In this document: positions 7,548-17,898 of the stretch, piece after piece
Layout of the letters: each line of letters starts with the position of its first letter
Numbering within the stretch: the stretch's first letter is position 1
Assembly (NCBI RefSeq): GCF_013410565.1
Contig: NZ_JACCFO010000001.1
Coordinates: 3,968,001-4,032,000, forward strand
Source: Streptomonospora nanhaiensis
GTDB taxonomy: Bacteria; Actinomycetota; Actinomycetes; Streptosporangiales; Streptosporangiaceae
Length of the DNA stretch: 64,000 nucleotides
Direction: 5' to 3'
The notes under the pieces: model-generated
Told to the model about the DNA's origin: nothing
The model's input: only the letters and a program-made list of their open reading frames with translations
The model's database searches: none
Translations under genes and position numbers: made by a program

Positions 7548-8867
7548 CTACTTGCCGGCCTTGTCCTTGTCCAGCTTCTCGATGATCAGCCGGTAGAGCT
7601 GGCGCGGCCGCCCCGGCTGCAGGGTGCGGTTGGGCGGCAGCGGCCAGGCCAGGCCCTCTTCGACCAGCGTGCGCAGCAGCCGCCGCGCGGTGCGGGGGGT
7701 GACCCCCAGCATCCGGCCCGCGTTCTCGGCGTCGACCACCAGCGGGCCGTCCTCCTCGGCGATCTTCTCCGACAGCCGCAGCAGGGTCTCGCGGCCCTTG
7801 GTGCGCAGCGGCTCGGCCGACTGGCGCTGCGGCGCCCGCTGCGCCGGCACCAGCGAGCGGCCCTCGCGGTCGACGGCGAAGCTCTGCCGCGTGGCCTGGG
7901 CCCGGCTGAGGGCGGCGCGGGCGTGGGTCTCGGCGTCCTGGGTGGTGCGGCCCATGCCGATGCCGACCTCGATGGCGATGCCGAGTTCGGCCTTGATGCG
8001 GTCGACGAACGGCGGCTGGCGGAAGCCCTCGGTGGCCGCCACCAGCGAGCCCCGCGTGGCCGTGACCATGAACGTGTGGTCGTCCACGGGGTGGGCCGTG
8101 GCGTTGATGCGGTGGGCCTCCTGCAGCAGCAGCCGGTGCAGGGCCAGGCGCAGCTCGTCGCGCCAGTAGCGGGGGGTGGAGCGGCGCGTGGAGTCGCGCA
8201 GGGTGGGCACGTCGACCACGACCACCCCCAGCTGCGCCTCCTCCAGCCGGTGGTGGGCGCCGAGCAGGCCCGCGGTCTGCAGCGCGCTGCGCACCCCGGC
8301 GTTGGTGGGCCGCAGCCGGGTGACGGGCACCCCCATGGCCTCAAGGCGCTCGGCGACCCCGCGCACGCAGGTGATGGCCATGCGGGTGGCCTTGCGCCGC
8401 CACAGGGCCTCGTGGAACGAGGTGAGCTGGGCCGTGGTGGTCAGCTCCTCGTGGACGTGGATGCCGTCGACGGGGAGGTCGACCTCGGAGTAGGCCTCGA
8501 CGACGTCGGAGCGGCTCAGGACGTCCAGGCTGGCCTTGGTGGGGTCGAGCCGCTCGTCGAGCGTGGCTCGCAGCAGGGCCTCGTGCAGGCTGGCGCCGCC
8601 CAGCGGCACGTAGGTGGCGGGCATGGTGAGCACGCCGGCCTTACGCGCGAACTCGTAAGGGACGGGACTGGCGAACAGATACGCGTCGATCGCCGAACCC
8701 AGGCGCAGCACCTTGTCGGTGGCCTCTTGCTCATCTCGATACGCGGCGGCGATGAGTCTGGCGTTGAGCGGCCCCGTGGACCCCGGGCCCATCAGCATGA
8801 CCCGTTCGACCACCTCGTGCGGCCCGATGACACCAATCGTCAGATCGCCAGTTCGCTGCGCACTCAC
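7548..8867 (-). CDS. Transcriptional regulator with GGDEF/cyclase-like domain and C-terminal HTH
   Basis: This 439-residue protein has an N-terminal region that starts TIGVIGPHEVVERVM. A middle part (VGIGMGRTTQDAETHARAAL) resembles the palm fold of GGDEF cyclases and archaeal-type GTP cyclohydrolase III. The C-terminal helix-turn-helix (NAGRMLGVTPRTARRLLRTL) is followed by a short basic tail. It belongs to an actinobacterial family usually annotated only as a transcriptional regulator; a small-molecule or nucleotide-sensing role is inferred from the fold. The GTG at 8867 is used, with GGAG about 8 bp upstream. It lies between a HisC-like gene and a divergent MurA. A terminator after murA suggests it has its own promoter. 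Confidence 0.65.
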   Translation of the reverse strand: MSAQRTGDLTIGVIGPHEVVERVMLMGPGSTGPLNARLIAAAYRDEQEATDKVLRLGSAIDAYLFASPVPYEFARKAGVLTMPATYVPLGGASLHEALLRATLDERLDPTKASLDVLSRSDVVEAYSEVDLPVDGIHVHEELTTTAQLTSFHEALWRRKATRMAITCVRGVAERLEAMGVPVTRLRPTNAGVRSALQTAGLLGAHHRLEEAQLGVVVVDVPTLRDSTRRSTPRYWRDELRLALHRLLLQEAHRINATAHPVDDHTFMVTATRGSLVAATEGFRQPPFVDRIKAELGIAIEVGIGMGRTTQDAETHARAALSRAQATRQSFAVDREGRSLVPAQRAPQRQSAEPLRTKGRETLLRLSEKIAEEDGPLVVDAENAGRMLGVTPRTARRLLRTLVEEGLAWPLPPNRTLQPGRPRQLYRLIIEKLDKDKAGK

Positions 8868-9016
8868 CTCGGGCTGCTCCCCGCTACCATTCCACGCTCT
8901 TCACTATGTGCGCCCACTGGTTTCCCGACCCTGTTCCCTGTCACGGCATGATTGCCGAGATCGTACCCATTGTGCGGGGCCAATGAAGATCGTTTCTCAC
9001 AGAACGCCGAAAGCCC

Positions 9017-9040
9017 GGGCGGGAGGTTGCCCTCCCGCCC
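9017..9040 (-). terminator. Terminator of the murA-like gene
   Basis: GGGCGGGAGG (9017-9026), loop TTGC and CCTCCCGCCC (9031-9040) form a 10-bp GC-rich stem 25 bp past the stop codon. There is no strong T-run, as usual in this GC range. Confidence 0.6.
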
Positions 9041-9064
9041 CGGCCTGTGCTGGGATTTCGGTGT

Positions 9065-10360
9065 CTATTCGGCGCTTTCGCGTACCACGTCCGCGCCGAG
9101 GGCGGCAAGTCGGGTGGCGAACTGAGCGTGACCGCGGTCGACCAGGTAACCAGGTGCCACCACAGTCTCGCCATCGGCGACCAGACCGGCAAGCACCAGC
9201 GCGGCCCCGGTGCGCAGGTCGTGGGCCACCACGGGCGCGCCGCGCAGGGCGGAGGGGCCGTGGACGATCGCGCGGGTGCCGTCGACCTCGATCTTGGCGC
9301 CCATCTTGGTCAGCTCGTCGGCCAGCGCGAACCGGCCGTCGTAGATGGCCTCGTGCAGGTAGCTCTCGCCCTCGGCGAGCGTGGCCAGGGCCATCAGCGG
9401 CGACTGGAGGTCGGTGGCGAAGCCCGGGTAGGGCGAGGTGACGGCGTTGATGGGGCGCAGGGGTGCGCCGGGCTCGCGGCGCACGTGCAGCACGGCGCCC
9501 TGCTGGGCGAACTCCACGCCCATCTGCTCCAGCTTCCAGCGCGCCACACCCAGGTGCTCCAGGTTGGCGCCCACCAGGCTGACGTCGCCGCCGGCCGCGG
9601 CGGTGGCCATGGCGAAGACGCCGGCGTCGATGCGGTCGGACATGATGGTGTGCTCGACCGCCGTGAGCTCCTCGACGCCCTCGACGGTGATGAAGCCGGT
9701 GCCGCCGCCGCTGATCTTGGCGCCCATGCGGCTGAGGAACTCGATGACGTCGAGGACCTCGGGCTCCAGCGCGGCGTGCTCGATGACGGTGGTGCCCCGG
9801 GCCAGCGACGCCGCCATGATCAGGTTCTCGGTGCCGGTGTGGGAGGGGGTGTCGAGGTAGAGGTGCCCGCCGGTGAGGTGGGGAGACTCGATGTTGATGT
9901 GGTTGCGCTCGTCGTCCTCGGTGACCTTCGCACCGAGCCGGGCGAAGCCGCGGTAGTGGAAGTCGAGTTTGCGGCTGCCGAGGTTGCAGCCGCCGACGCC
10001 CTCGATGCGGGCGCGGCCCATGCGGTGCATGAGCGCGGGCACGAACAGCACCGAGCCGCGGAAACGCGCCGCGATGTGGGCGGGCAGGACCGCGCGCTCG
10101 GGGTCGTTGAGCTGGGAGGCGTCGATCACCACCGTGCGCTCGGCCTCGTGGAACTCCACCTTGGCCCCGATGTGCTCGGCCAGCTCAAGTGCGCGGTTGA
10201 CGTCCTCGATGATGGGGACGTTGCGCAGCACCGTGCGGCCCTTGGCCGCGAGCAGGGCGGCGCCGATCATCGGCAGCACGGCGTTCTTCGCGCCCTGGAT
10301 GAATGCCGTCCCGTTGAGGGGACGACCGCCTCGGACGCGGTAACGAACCTCCTGGCCCAT
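9065..10360 (-). CDS. murA: UDP-N-acetylglucosamine 1-carboxyvinyltransferase (MurA), divergent form
   Basis: EPSP-synthase-fold enzyme of 431 residues that would transfer enolpyruvate from PEP to UDP-GlcNAc, the first committed step of peptidoglycan synthesis. The substrate Lys-Asn pair is at GAKNAVLP (Lys25-Asn26). The catalytic loop reads GVGGCNLGSRK with Cys125, and the late Asp is in YPGFATDLQSP. Housekeeping actinobacterial MurA (for example in mycobacteria) has Asp in place of this Cys and is fosfomycin-insensitive. This protein also departs from the usual family in several places (FVPALMHRMGR, SRKLDFHYRG), so it may be a second, specialised MurA. The start at 10360 is preferred over 10366 because AAGGAG is 9 bp upstream. 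Confidence 0.85.
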   Translation of the reverse strand: MGQEVRYRVRGGRPLNGTAFIQGAKNAVLPMIGAALLAAKGRTVLRNVPIIEDVNRALELAEHIGAKVEFHEAERTVVIDASQLNDPERAVLPAHIAARFRGSVLFVPALMHRMGRARIEGVGGCNLGSRKLDFHYRGFARLGAKVTEDDERNHINIESPHLTGGHLYLDTPSHTGTENLIMAASLARGTTVIEHAALEPEVLDVIEFLSRMGAKISGGGTGFITVEGVEELTAVEHTIMSDRIDAGVFAMATAAAGGDVSLVGANLEHLGVARWKLEQMGVEFAQQGAVLHVRREPGAPLRPINAVTSPYPGFATDLQSPLMALATLAEGESYLHEAIYDGRFALADELTKMGAKIEVDGTRAIVHGPSALRGAPVVAHDLRTGAALVLAGLVADGETVVAPGYLVDRGHAQFATRLAALGADVVRESAE

Positions 10361-10788
10361 GCTCATGTGCTCCTTCGTGAGGCGATTCAGGTTTAGGGGT
10401 CGTACTCGTCGGGATCGTGTCTATGCAGTGGGACGCGGACAACGGGCGAAGCGTTCCTGATGGAGGTGCTCTGCCCGCTCGCCACCGCATGTCCGGAGTC
10501 GGTCGACGGGGTCAAACGGCACTACGGGTCGTGTGCCCGATCCGGACGGTGTCATACCGCCGATGGGGATGAGGTATTTGACCGCGTCGCCGTCCCGGTC
10601 CCGGGAGATGGCAGGTGTTGTATAGACCTTTGCGGCGTCTCGACCGTTGCGGCCGCCCGGCAAAGGACCGGTACCACTGTATGTCCTGCGCGTACGGTTC
10701 GCTCCCAAGGTGGCCGGGATCACCGATACGGATGTGCCTGCGGGGCAGGCAATGGCGGTGGCGGGGCGCACCCCGCGGGCGCGGCGCG
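10361..10788. other. Intergenic region upstream of the murA-like gene
   Basis: There is no convincing gene in this stretch of about 430 bp. Open frames exist on both strands but lack Shine-Dalgarno sites and recognisable protein features. Base composition is more mixed than in neighbouring genes (for example TTGTATAGACC near 10619), so promoters for murA are likely here, but I cannot fix a -10/-35 pair. Confidence 0.4.
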
Positions 10789-10828
10789 GACCCCGCCGGA
10801 GGGGCCCGGCGGGCGGTGCGGCGGGGTC
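10789..10828 (-). terminator. Terminator after purC
   Basis: GACCCCGCC (10789-10797) pairs with GGCGGGGTC (10820-10828), and inside it GCCGG pairs with CCGGC. The hairpin lies 14 bp past the purC stop. Confidence 0.5.
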
Positions 10829-10841
10829 GCGCGCGGCGCGG

Positions 10842-11750
10842 CTAGGACCGCCCAAAGGGCCGCCCGGTGAGCCGGGTGACCGCCTCCTCGTACTTGGCGC
10901 GGGTGGCCTCGACGACCTCGGGCGGCAGCGGCGGGGGCGGGGTGTCGGCCGCGCGGTCCCAGCCGGACTCCGGCGAGGTCAACCAGTCGCGGATGAACTG
11001 TTTGTCGAACGATGGCTGGGGGCGGCCGGGCTCCCAGGAGTCGGCCGGCCAGAACCGCGAGGAGTCGGGTGTGAAGACCTCGTCGGCCAGCACCAGGGTG
11101 CCGTCGGGGGCCCGCCCGAACTCGAACTTGGTGTCGGCCAGTACGATGCCGCGCTCCTCGGCGAGGGCGCGGCCCCGGGCGTAGACGGCCAGGGTGAGGT
11201 CGCGCAGCTCGGCGGCGGGCCCGGCCCCCAGCAGCGCGGCGACGTGCTCGAAGGAGACGTTCTCGTCGTGCTCGCCGACGGCGGCCTTGGTGGCCGGGGT
11301 GAAGATCGGGGGGTCCAGCCGGGAGCCGTCGAGCAGGCCCTCGGGCAGCGGCACCCCGCACACCGTGCCGCCGGCGCGGTACTCGGCCAGGCCGGAACCG
11401 GCCAGGTACCCGCGCGCCACGCACTCCACGGGGACCATGTCGAGGTTGCGGCAGACCAGGGTGCGCCCGGCCCAGTCGGCGGGCGCGCCCGGCGGCGGGG
11501 TGTCGGACAGCACGTGGTGGGGCACGAGGTCGGCCAGCCGCTCGAACCACCACAGCGACAGCCGGGTCAGCAGCCGCCCCTTGCCGGGGATCTCGGTGGG
11601 CAGCACCCAGTCGAAGGCCGACACCCGGTCGCTGGCGACCATGACAAGGTCGCCGGAGGGGGTGGTGTAGAGGTCGCGGACCTTGCCGGTGTGCAGGTGG
11701 GTCAGCCCCGGCACCTGGACGGGTTCGGGCTTGACGACGAAGCCGCTCAT
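10842..11750 (-). CDS. purC: Phosphoribosylaminoimidazole-succinocarboxamide synthase (SAICAR synthetase)
   Basis: Catalyses ATP-dependent joining of CAIR and aspartate, step eight of purine synthesis. The 302-residue protein shows the family's N-terminal GKVRDLY, the DRVSAFDWVLP motif, ECVARGYLAGSG, and the C-terminal DEVFTPDSSRFWP and SFDKQFIRDWL blocks. The length is that of the monomeric long-form bacterial enzyme. It starts 31 bp downstream of purB and is the last gene of the purA-purD-purB-purC run on the minus strand. The ATG at 11750 has a GAGGAAC site close by. Confidence 0.97.
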   Translation of the reverse strand: MSGFVVKPEPVQVPGLTHLHTGKVRDLYTTPSGDLVMVASDRVSAFDWVLPTEIPGKGRLLTRLSLWWFERLADLVPHHVLSDTPPPGAPADWAGRTLVCRNLDMVPVECVARGYLAGSGLAEYRAGGTVCGVPLPEGLLDGSRLDPPIFTPATKAAVGEHDENVSFEHVAALLGAGPAAELRDLTLAVYARGRALAEERGIVLADTKFEFGRAPDGTLVLADEVFTPDSSRFWPADSWEPGRPQPSFDKQFIRDWLTSPESGWDRAADTPPPPLPPEVVEATRAKYEEAVTRLTGRPFGRS

Positions 11751-11781
11751 GGGGTTCCTCCTCGGGGCCGGGGCGCCGGGC

Positions 11782-13089
11782 TCAGCTCAGGTCCTTCAGG
11801 CGGTCGAAGACGGTGTCGAGCCGCCGCACGAACCGCTCGGGGCGGCAGACCTCGTCCAGGCGGGCCTCGTCGAGCGTGACGCCGCGCGCGGCGGCCTCGG
11901 CCCGCAGGGTGTCGCGGAAGGGCGCCTGGGTGTCCCAGGTGCGCATGGCGGCGGTCTGCACCAGGGCGTAGACGTCCTCGCGCGAGGCGCCGGTCTCGAT
12001 CAGCTCGGAGACCACGGTGGAGGAGTAGATGAGCCCGTGGGTGGAGTCGAGGTTGGCCCGCATGCGGCCGGTGTCGACGACCAGGCCGGTGACCAGCCTG
12101 GTGGTGAGGTTCAGCAGGTAGTCGGTGGCGATCGCGGCGTCGGGCAGCGAGATGCGCTCGGTGGAGGAGTGGGAGATGTCGCGCTCGTGCCAGAGCGGGA
12201 TGCCCTCCATGACCGGGACGATCTGCGCGCGGACGTTGCGCGCCATGCCGCAGATGCGCTCGGACATGATGGGGTTCTTCTTGTGGGGCATGGCGCTGGA
12301 GCCCTTCTGGCCCTTGCCGAACGGCTCCCACAGTTCGCGGACCTCGGTGCGCTGGCCGTGGCGGACCTCAAGGGCCACCGCCTCGCACACCGTGGCCATG
12401 ATCGCCAGGCACGACACCCACTCGGAGATGCCGTCGCGCAGCACCACCTGGGTGGAGACGTCGGCCGGGCGCAGGCCCAGGTGCTCGGCGACGTAGGACT
12501 CCACGGCGGGGTCGATGTTGGAGTAGGTGCCCACCGGGCCCGAGATGGCCATGACGCCCACCGCCTCGCGCGCGCGGCGCAGGCGGTCGCGCGAGCGGGC
12601 CATGCCGAACGCGAAGTCGGCCACCCGGTGGCCCCAGACGTCGGGTTCGCCGTGGATGCCGTGCGTGCGGCCCACCCGCAGGGTGTGGCGGTGCTCCAGG
12701 GCGTGGTCGCGCAGCGCGGCGACCAGGGTGTCGGCCTTGGCCAGGAGGATGTCGGTGGCCTCGACCAGCTGGGCGGCCAGCGCGGTGTCCAGGAGGTCGG
12801 AGGAGGTCATGCCGAAGTGCACCCAGGCCGCGGCGTCGCGGGGTTCGGTGTTGTCGGCCCAGGCGGTGAGGAACGCGATGACGTCGTGCTGGGTGACGGC
12901 CTCGATCTCGGCCACCCGCTCGGGCGTGGGCGGCGGCGCGGCGCGCACGGGTTCGACCACGTCGGCGGGCACGGTGCCGGCCGCGGCGTGGGCCTCAAGC
13001 ACCAGGGTCTCGACCCGGCACCACAGCTCGTACTTATGGGCGTCGGAGAAGACGCGCCCCATCTCGGGAAGGGTATAGCGCTCGATCAC
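11782..13089 (-). CDS. purB: Adenylosuccinate lyase
   Basis: A fumarase/aspartase-superfamily lyase of 435 residues that acts twice in purine synthesis (SAICAR to AICAR, adenylosuccinate to AMP). Seen are HFGMTSSDLLDTA (substrate loop), GRTHGIHGEPD (catalytic His), and the signature GSSAMPHKKNP with the mobile-loop Ser. The GTG at 13089 fits family N-termini (IERYTLPEMGRVFSD). There is no strong Shine-Dalgarno, only AAAATGG, so translation may be coupled or the start may be slightly different. The open frame runs much further upstream, but that part is antisense noise over purD. The spacing to purD is 80 bp. Confidence 0.96.
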   Translation of the reverse strand: MIERYTLPEMGRVFSDAHKYELWCRVETLVLEAHAAAGTVPADVVEPVRAAPPPTPERVAEIEAVTQHDVIAFLTAWADNTEPRDAAAWVHFGMTSSDLLDTALAAQLVEATDILLAKADTLVAALRDHALEHRHTLRVGRTHGIHGEPDVWGHRVADFAFGMARSRDRLRRAREAVGVMAISGPVGTYSNIDPAVESYVAEHLGLRPADVSTQVVLRDGISEWVSCLAIMATVCEAVALEVRHGQRTEVRELWEPFGKGQKGSSAMPHKKNPIMSERICGMARNVRAQIVPVMEGIPLWHERDISHSSTERISLPDAAIATDYLLNLTTRLVTGLVVDTGRMRANLDSTHGLIYSSTVVSELIETGASREDVYALVQTAAMRTWDTQAPFRDTLRAEAAARGVTLDEARLDEVCRPERFVRRLDTVFDRLKDLS

Positions 13090-13169
13090 GCGCCCATTTT
13101 CGCAGGTGCCGAAGCGGAACCGGGCATCCGGAGGAGGACCTGTGGAAAACGGGCCCTCCTCCGGAGGGG

Positions 13170-14423
13170 TCAGGACGCCTGGGCGGCGGCGCGTTCGGCG
13201 ATGTCGCGGCGGTAGAAGGAGCCGCGCAGCTCGATGCGGGAGGCGGCCGCGTAGGCGCGCTCGCGCGCCTGGGCGAGGGTGTCGCCGGTGCCCACCACGT
13301 CGAGCACGCGGCCACCGTTGGCCTTGAGGTCGCGGGCGCCGCTCCAGGCGGTGCCCGCGTGCAGCACGTAGGCGCCCTCGACCGCCGAGGCGGCGTCGAG
13401 CCCGGTGATCAGGTCGCCCTTGACGGGGTCGCCGGGGTAGTTCTCGGCGGCGACCACCACCGTGACCGCGGCGCCGCTCCGCCAGTCCAGGCGGGTGTCG
13501 GAGGGCAGGCCGCCGGTGTCGGTGGCCTGCAGCAGCGCGCCGATGGGCGTGGCCAGGCGGTCGAGCACCACCTGGCACTCGGGGTCGCCGAAGCGTGCGT
13601 TGAACTCCACCACGCGCGGGCCCGCGGAGGTCAGCGCCAGGCCGACGTAGAGCAGCCCCTGGTAGCGGGCGCCGCGCCGGGCCATCTCGGCCAGGGTGGG
13701 CCGCACGACGGTCTCCATGACCTCGTCGACGAGTCCGGGCGGGGCCCAGGGCAGCGGCGCGTAGGCGCCCATGCCGCCGGTGTTGGGGCCCTGGTCGCCG
13801 TCGTAGGCGCGCTTGAAGTCCTGCGCGGGCAGCAGCGGAACGGCGTGCACGCCGTCGCTGACGACGAACAGCGAGACCTCGGGGCCGTCCAGGTACTCCT
13901 CGACGACCACCCGGCCGCACTCGCGCGCGTGGCGCTCGGCGGCGGCGCGGTCCTCGGTGACCACGACCCCCTTGCCGGCGGCCAGGCCGTCGTCCTTGAC
14001 CACGTAGGGCGGCCCGAACTCCGCCAGCGCCTCGGCCACCTGGTGGGGCGAGCGGCACAGCCGGGCGCGCGCGGTGGGCACGCCCGCCGCCTGCATGACC
14101 TCCTTGGCGAAGCCCTTGGAGCCCTCCAGGCGGGCGGCCTCCTTGTCGGGGCCGAAGACGGGGATGCCGCGCTCGCGCAGGGCGTCGGCGACCCCGGCCA
14201 CCAGCGGGGCCTCGGGGCCGATGACGACGAGTTCGGCGCCGATGCGGGCCGCCAGCTGGGTGACGGCCAGGCCGTCGACCACGTTGATGACGTGGTTCTC
14301 GGCGAGCTCGGAGGTGCCGGGGTTGCCGGGGGCGCAGTGCAGGTCGGTCACGCCGGGGTCGAGGGACAGCGCGCGGACGAGCGCGTGTTCGCGGCCGCCG
14401 CCGCCGAGGACCAGGGCTTTCAC
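13170..14423 (-). CDS. purD: Phosphoribosylamine-glycine ligase (GAR synthetase)
   Basis: ATP-grasp ligase of 417 residues that joins glycine to phosphoribosylamine, step two of purine synthesis. Motifs: MKALVLGGGGREHAL at the N-terminus, ATP-grasp PYVVKDDGLAAGKGVVV, GPEVSLFVVSDG, QGPNTGGMGAYAP, and RFGDPECQVVL (metal-binding Glu and Asn nearby). The full family length is present. It sits 50 bp after purA and 80 bp before purB, transcribed in the same direction, so these are probably one operon. Confidence 0.97.
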   Translation of the reverse strand: MKALVLGGGGREHALVRALSLDPGVTDLHCAPGNPGTSELAENHVINVVDGLAVTQLAARIGAELVVIGPEAPLVAGVADALRERGIPVFGPDKEAARLEGSKGFAKEVMQAAGVPTARARLCRSPHQVAEALAEFGPPYVVKDDGLAAGKGVVVTEDRAAAERHARECGRVVVEEYLDGPEVSLFVVSDGVHAVPLLPAQDFKRAYDGDQGPNTGGMGAYAPLPWAPPGLVDEVMETVVRPTLAEMARRGARYQGLLYVGLALTSAGPRVVEFNARFGDPECQVVLDRLATPIGALLQATDTGGLPSDTRLDWRSGAAVTVVVAAENYPGDPVKGDLITGLDAASAVEGAYVLHAGTAWSGARDLKANGGRVLDVVGTGDTLAQARERAYAAASRIELRGSFYRRDIAERAAAQAS

Positions 14424-14473
14424 TTCATGAACCCTTTGCGTGTTGTGGGGAGGGCAGGGACGGGGCGACGTGC

Positions 14474-15757
14474 TCAGACCAGGGAGCGCAGCTCCAGGGT
14501 CTGGTCGCGGCCCGGGCCGACACCGATGGCCGAGATCGGGGCGCCGACCATCTCCTCCAGGGTACGCACGTAGGTCTGGGCGCTCTTGGGAAGCTCCTCG
14601 AAGGTCCGGGCGTGGGAGATGTCCTCGTTCCAGCCGTCGAGGTACTCATAGACCGGCACCGCGTGGTGGAAGTCGGTCTGGGTCATGGGGATCTCGTCGT
14701 GGCGGGTGCCGTTGACGTCGTAGCCCACGCAGACCGGGATGCGCTCCAGCCCGGAGAGCACGTCGAGCTTGGTGAGGAAGAAGTCGGTGATGCCGTTGAT
14801 GCGGGTGGCGTAGCGGGCGATGGGGGCGTCGAACCAGCCGCAGCGGCGGTTGCGCCCGGTGGTGACCCCGTACTCGCCGCCCTTCTGGCGCAGCCACTCG
14901 CCCCACTCGTCGTGCAGCTCGGTGGGGAAGGGGCCCGAGCCCACGCGGGTGGTGTAGGCCTTGAGGATGCCCACGACCTTGGTGATGCGGGTGGGGCCGA
15001 TGCCGGCGCCCGCGCACGCCCCGCCGGCGGTGGGCGAGGAGGAGGTCACGAACGGGTAGGTGCCGTGGTCGATGTCGAGCAGGGTGCCCTGGGAGCCTTC
15101 GAGGTAGACCGTGCGGCCCTCGTCCAGCGCCCGGTTGAGGATGAGGGAGGTGTCGGCGACGTAGGGCCGCAGCTCCTCGGCGTAGCCGGTGTACTCCTCG
15201 AAGACCTGGTCGATCTCCAGCCCGCGGCGGTTGAACACCTTGGTCAGGATCTGGTTCTTGTCGTGCAGCGCGAGTTCGAGCTTCTGCCGCAGGATCTTGG
15301 GGTCGAACATGTCCTGCACGCGGATGCCGGTGCGCGAGATCTTGTCGGCGTAGGTGGGGCCGATGCCGCGCCCGGTGGTGCCGATCTGCCGCTTGCCCAG
15401 GAACCGCTCGGTGACCTTGTCCAGGGCCCGGTGGTAGGGCATGATCAGGTGGGCGTTGGCCGAGACCAGCAGCCGCTCGGTGTTCACACCGCGCTCGCGC
15501 AGGCCGCGCAGCTCCTCGAACAGCACACCGGGGTCGATCACCACCCCGTTGGCGATCACCGGCACCACGTCGGGCGAGAGGATCCCGGAGGGCAGCAGGT
15601 GCAGGGCGTACTTCTGGTCGCCGATGACCACGGTGTGCCCGGCGTTGTTGCCGCCCTGGTAGCGCACCACGTAGTCGACGCGGTTGCCCACCAGGTCGGT
15701 GGCCTTCCCCTTGCCCTCGTCCCCCCACTGGGCTCCAACGAGCGTGATCGCCGGCAT
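14474..15757 (-). CDS. purA: Adenylosuccinate synthetase
   Basis: GTP-dependent enzyme of 427 residues that converts IMP and aspartate to adenylosuccinate. The N-terminal glycine-rich loop [14 protein letters not shown] holds catalytic Asp and Lys. [28 protein letters not shown], and the C-terminal [13 protein letters not shown] region fit the family. Actinobacterial length is normal. The ATG is at 15757. It is the first gene of the purA-purD-purB-purC run. About 250 bp separate it from DUF3151, with a GC-rich imperfect hairpin at about 15858-15903 that could be part of its leader. Confidence 0.97.
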   Translation of the reverse strand: MPAITLVGAQWGDEGKGKATDLVGNRVDYVVRYQGGNNAGHTVVIGDQKYALHLLPSGILSPDVVPVIANGVVIDPGVLFEELRGLRERGVNTERLLVSANAHLIMPYHRALDKVTERFLGKRQIGTTGRGIGPTYADKISRTGIRVQDMFDPKILRQKLELALHDKNQILTKVFNRRGLEIDQVFEEYTGYAEELRPYVADTSLILNRALDEGRTVYLEGSQGTLLDIDHGTYPFVTSSSPTAGGACAGAGIGPTRITKVVGILKAYTTRVGSGPFPTELHDEWGEWLRQKGGEYGVTTGRNRRCGWFDAPIARYATRINGITDFFLTKLDVLSGLERIPVCVGYDVNGTRHDEIPMTQTDFHHAVPVYEYLDGWNEDISHARTFEELPKSAQTYVRTLEEMVGAPISAIGVGPGRDQTLELRSLV

Positions 15758-16007
15758 CCGGGTCTACCTCTGCATTCTTCCGATCGGACCGTGGATGTTC
15801 GCGCGGTGCACCGCACAACGGCACGGTGGCCGACGTGGACGGCACCGTGCACGACACAGTGAAAAGCCCCCGGCGCAAGAAAGCGACAGGGGCCCTTGCG
15901 CATTGAGCGTACACGACCGCTGCTCGGGCGTTAAGCGAGGAATGTTGGGGTCGCGGCGCTGAGCTGCGGCGGGACCGGGCGCCGGCGGCGCGGCCCGCGG
16001 CGGGCGG

Positions 16008-16424
16008 TCAGGAGGCCAGGGTGCGCGCCGCGGTCTCGCTGCTGTCGCGCAGGAACGTGGCGCAGCGCTCGGCCTCGTCGGACTCCCCGATCGCACCGGC
16101 GGCCGCGCCCAGCATGTGCAGCGACCGCAGGAAGCCCTGGTTGGGCTCGTGCTCCCAGGGGACGGGCCCGTGGCCCTTCCACCCGGCGCGGCGCAGCTGG
16201 TCCAGGCCGCGGTGGTAGCCGGTGCGGGCGTAGGCGTAGGCGGCGACGGGCTCGCCGGCGGCGAAGGCGCGCTCGGCCAGGGCCGCCCAGGCGGCGGAGG
16301 AGGCGGGGAACCGCGCGGCGACCTCGGCGGGGTCGGTGCCGGCGGCCAGCAGCTCGCGGGCCTCGGGAAGGTCGGGCAGGTGCGTGGCGGGAGGTTCGCC
16401 CAGCAGGTTGTTGTGCAGGTCCAT
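16008..16424 (-). CDS. DUF3151 family protein
   Basis: This 138-residue, helix-rich, TPR-like protein has the family's N-terminus (MDLHNNLLGEPPATHLP) and core (WKGHGPVPWEHEPNQGFL). DUF3151 proteins are conserved next to fba in actinobacteria and have no known function. The start at 16424 is chosen because AGGATGGGGG lies just upstream and it matches the family N-terminus. The next gene upstream is fba, about 150 bp away with terminator-like hairpins between, so this gene probably has separate transcription. Confidence 0.85.
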   Translation of the reverse strand: MDLHNNLLGEPPATHLPDLPEARELLAAGTDPAEVAARFPASSAAWAALAERAFAAGEPVAAYAYARTGYHRGLDQLRRAGWKGHGPVPWEHEPNQGFLRSLHMLGAAAGAIGESDEAERCATFLRDSSETAARTLAS

Positions 16425-16479
16425 GCCCCCATCCTGCCAGCGGCCGGGGACCACCGGGGGGCGGCATGCGCGGTGGGGC

Positions 16480-16555
16480 GTGCCCGGCCACCACGTCCGC
16501 CCAAGGAAGTGAGGCGGCCGGGCACGCGCGGCCCCTGGTCCGTGGGGAACCAGGG
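16480..16555 (-). terminator. Two hairpins after fba
   Basis: CCCTGGT (16533-16539) pairs with ACCAGGG (16549-16555) 18 bp past the fba stop. Further on, GTGCCCGGCC (16480-16489) pairs with GGCCGGGCAC (16516-16525). Confidence 0.55.
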
Positions 16556-16572
16556 ACCGGTCTGGACGGGCG

Positions 16573-17595
<1,023 letters not shown>

Positions 17596-17898
17596 GGTGT
17601 TGACTCCCTGGTTGGCCTGGAGTGTCGTACGAGGCGGTTCCGCCGGCCCCGCGGTCCCGCGTGCTGTTCCGGCAGTGCCCTTGTGCGTGAGCAAGTATCG
17701 CGAAGTCGGCAGCCGAACGAAAGGTCTAGACCAGGACGGCCGCGCGCGGCGCCGCCCCCGTCCCGTTGGTCACGGTGCGTGTGCGGCCACTACTTTACGC
17801 GGTCTACCCCCTGGTTTCCGCCCGCCCGGCCGGGTTCGGACAGGTCTGTGTGTTCCCACCGTCGATTGTCCCCGGTGATACACGCTACATTCAGCACC

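Noticed and set aside
10421-10855. Possible gene between murA and purC (144 residues)
   Set aside because: No Shine-Dalgarno, no domain, and codon use unlike neighbours; best read as intergenic.
11782-14058. 758-residue frame reading from purD antisense into purB
   Set aside because: The upstream half is a shifted reading of purD with Arg/Gly/Pro bias; purB starts at 13089.
15858-15903. Riboswitch or attenuator before purA
   Set aside because: There is an imperfect GC-rich hairpin but no known purine riboswitch core; too little to name it.
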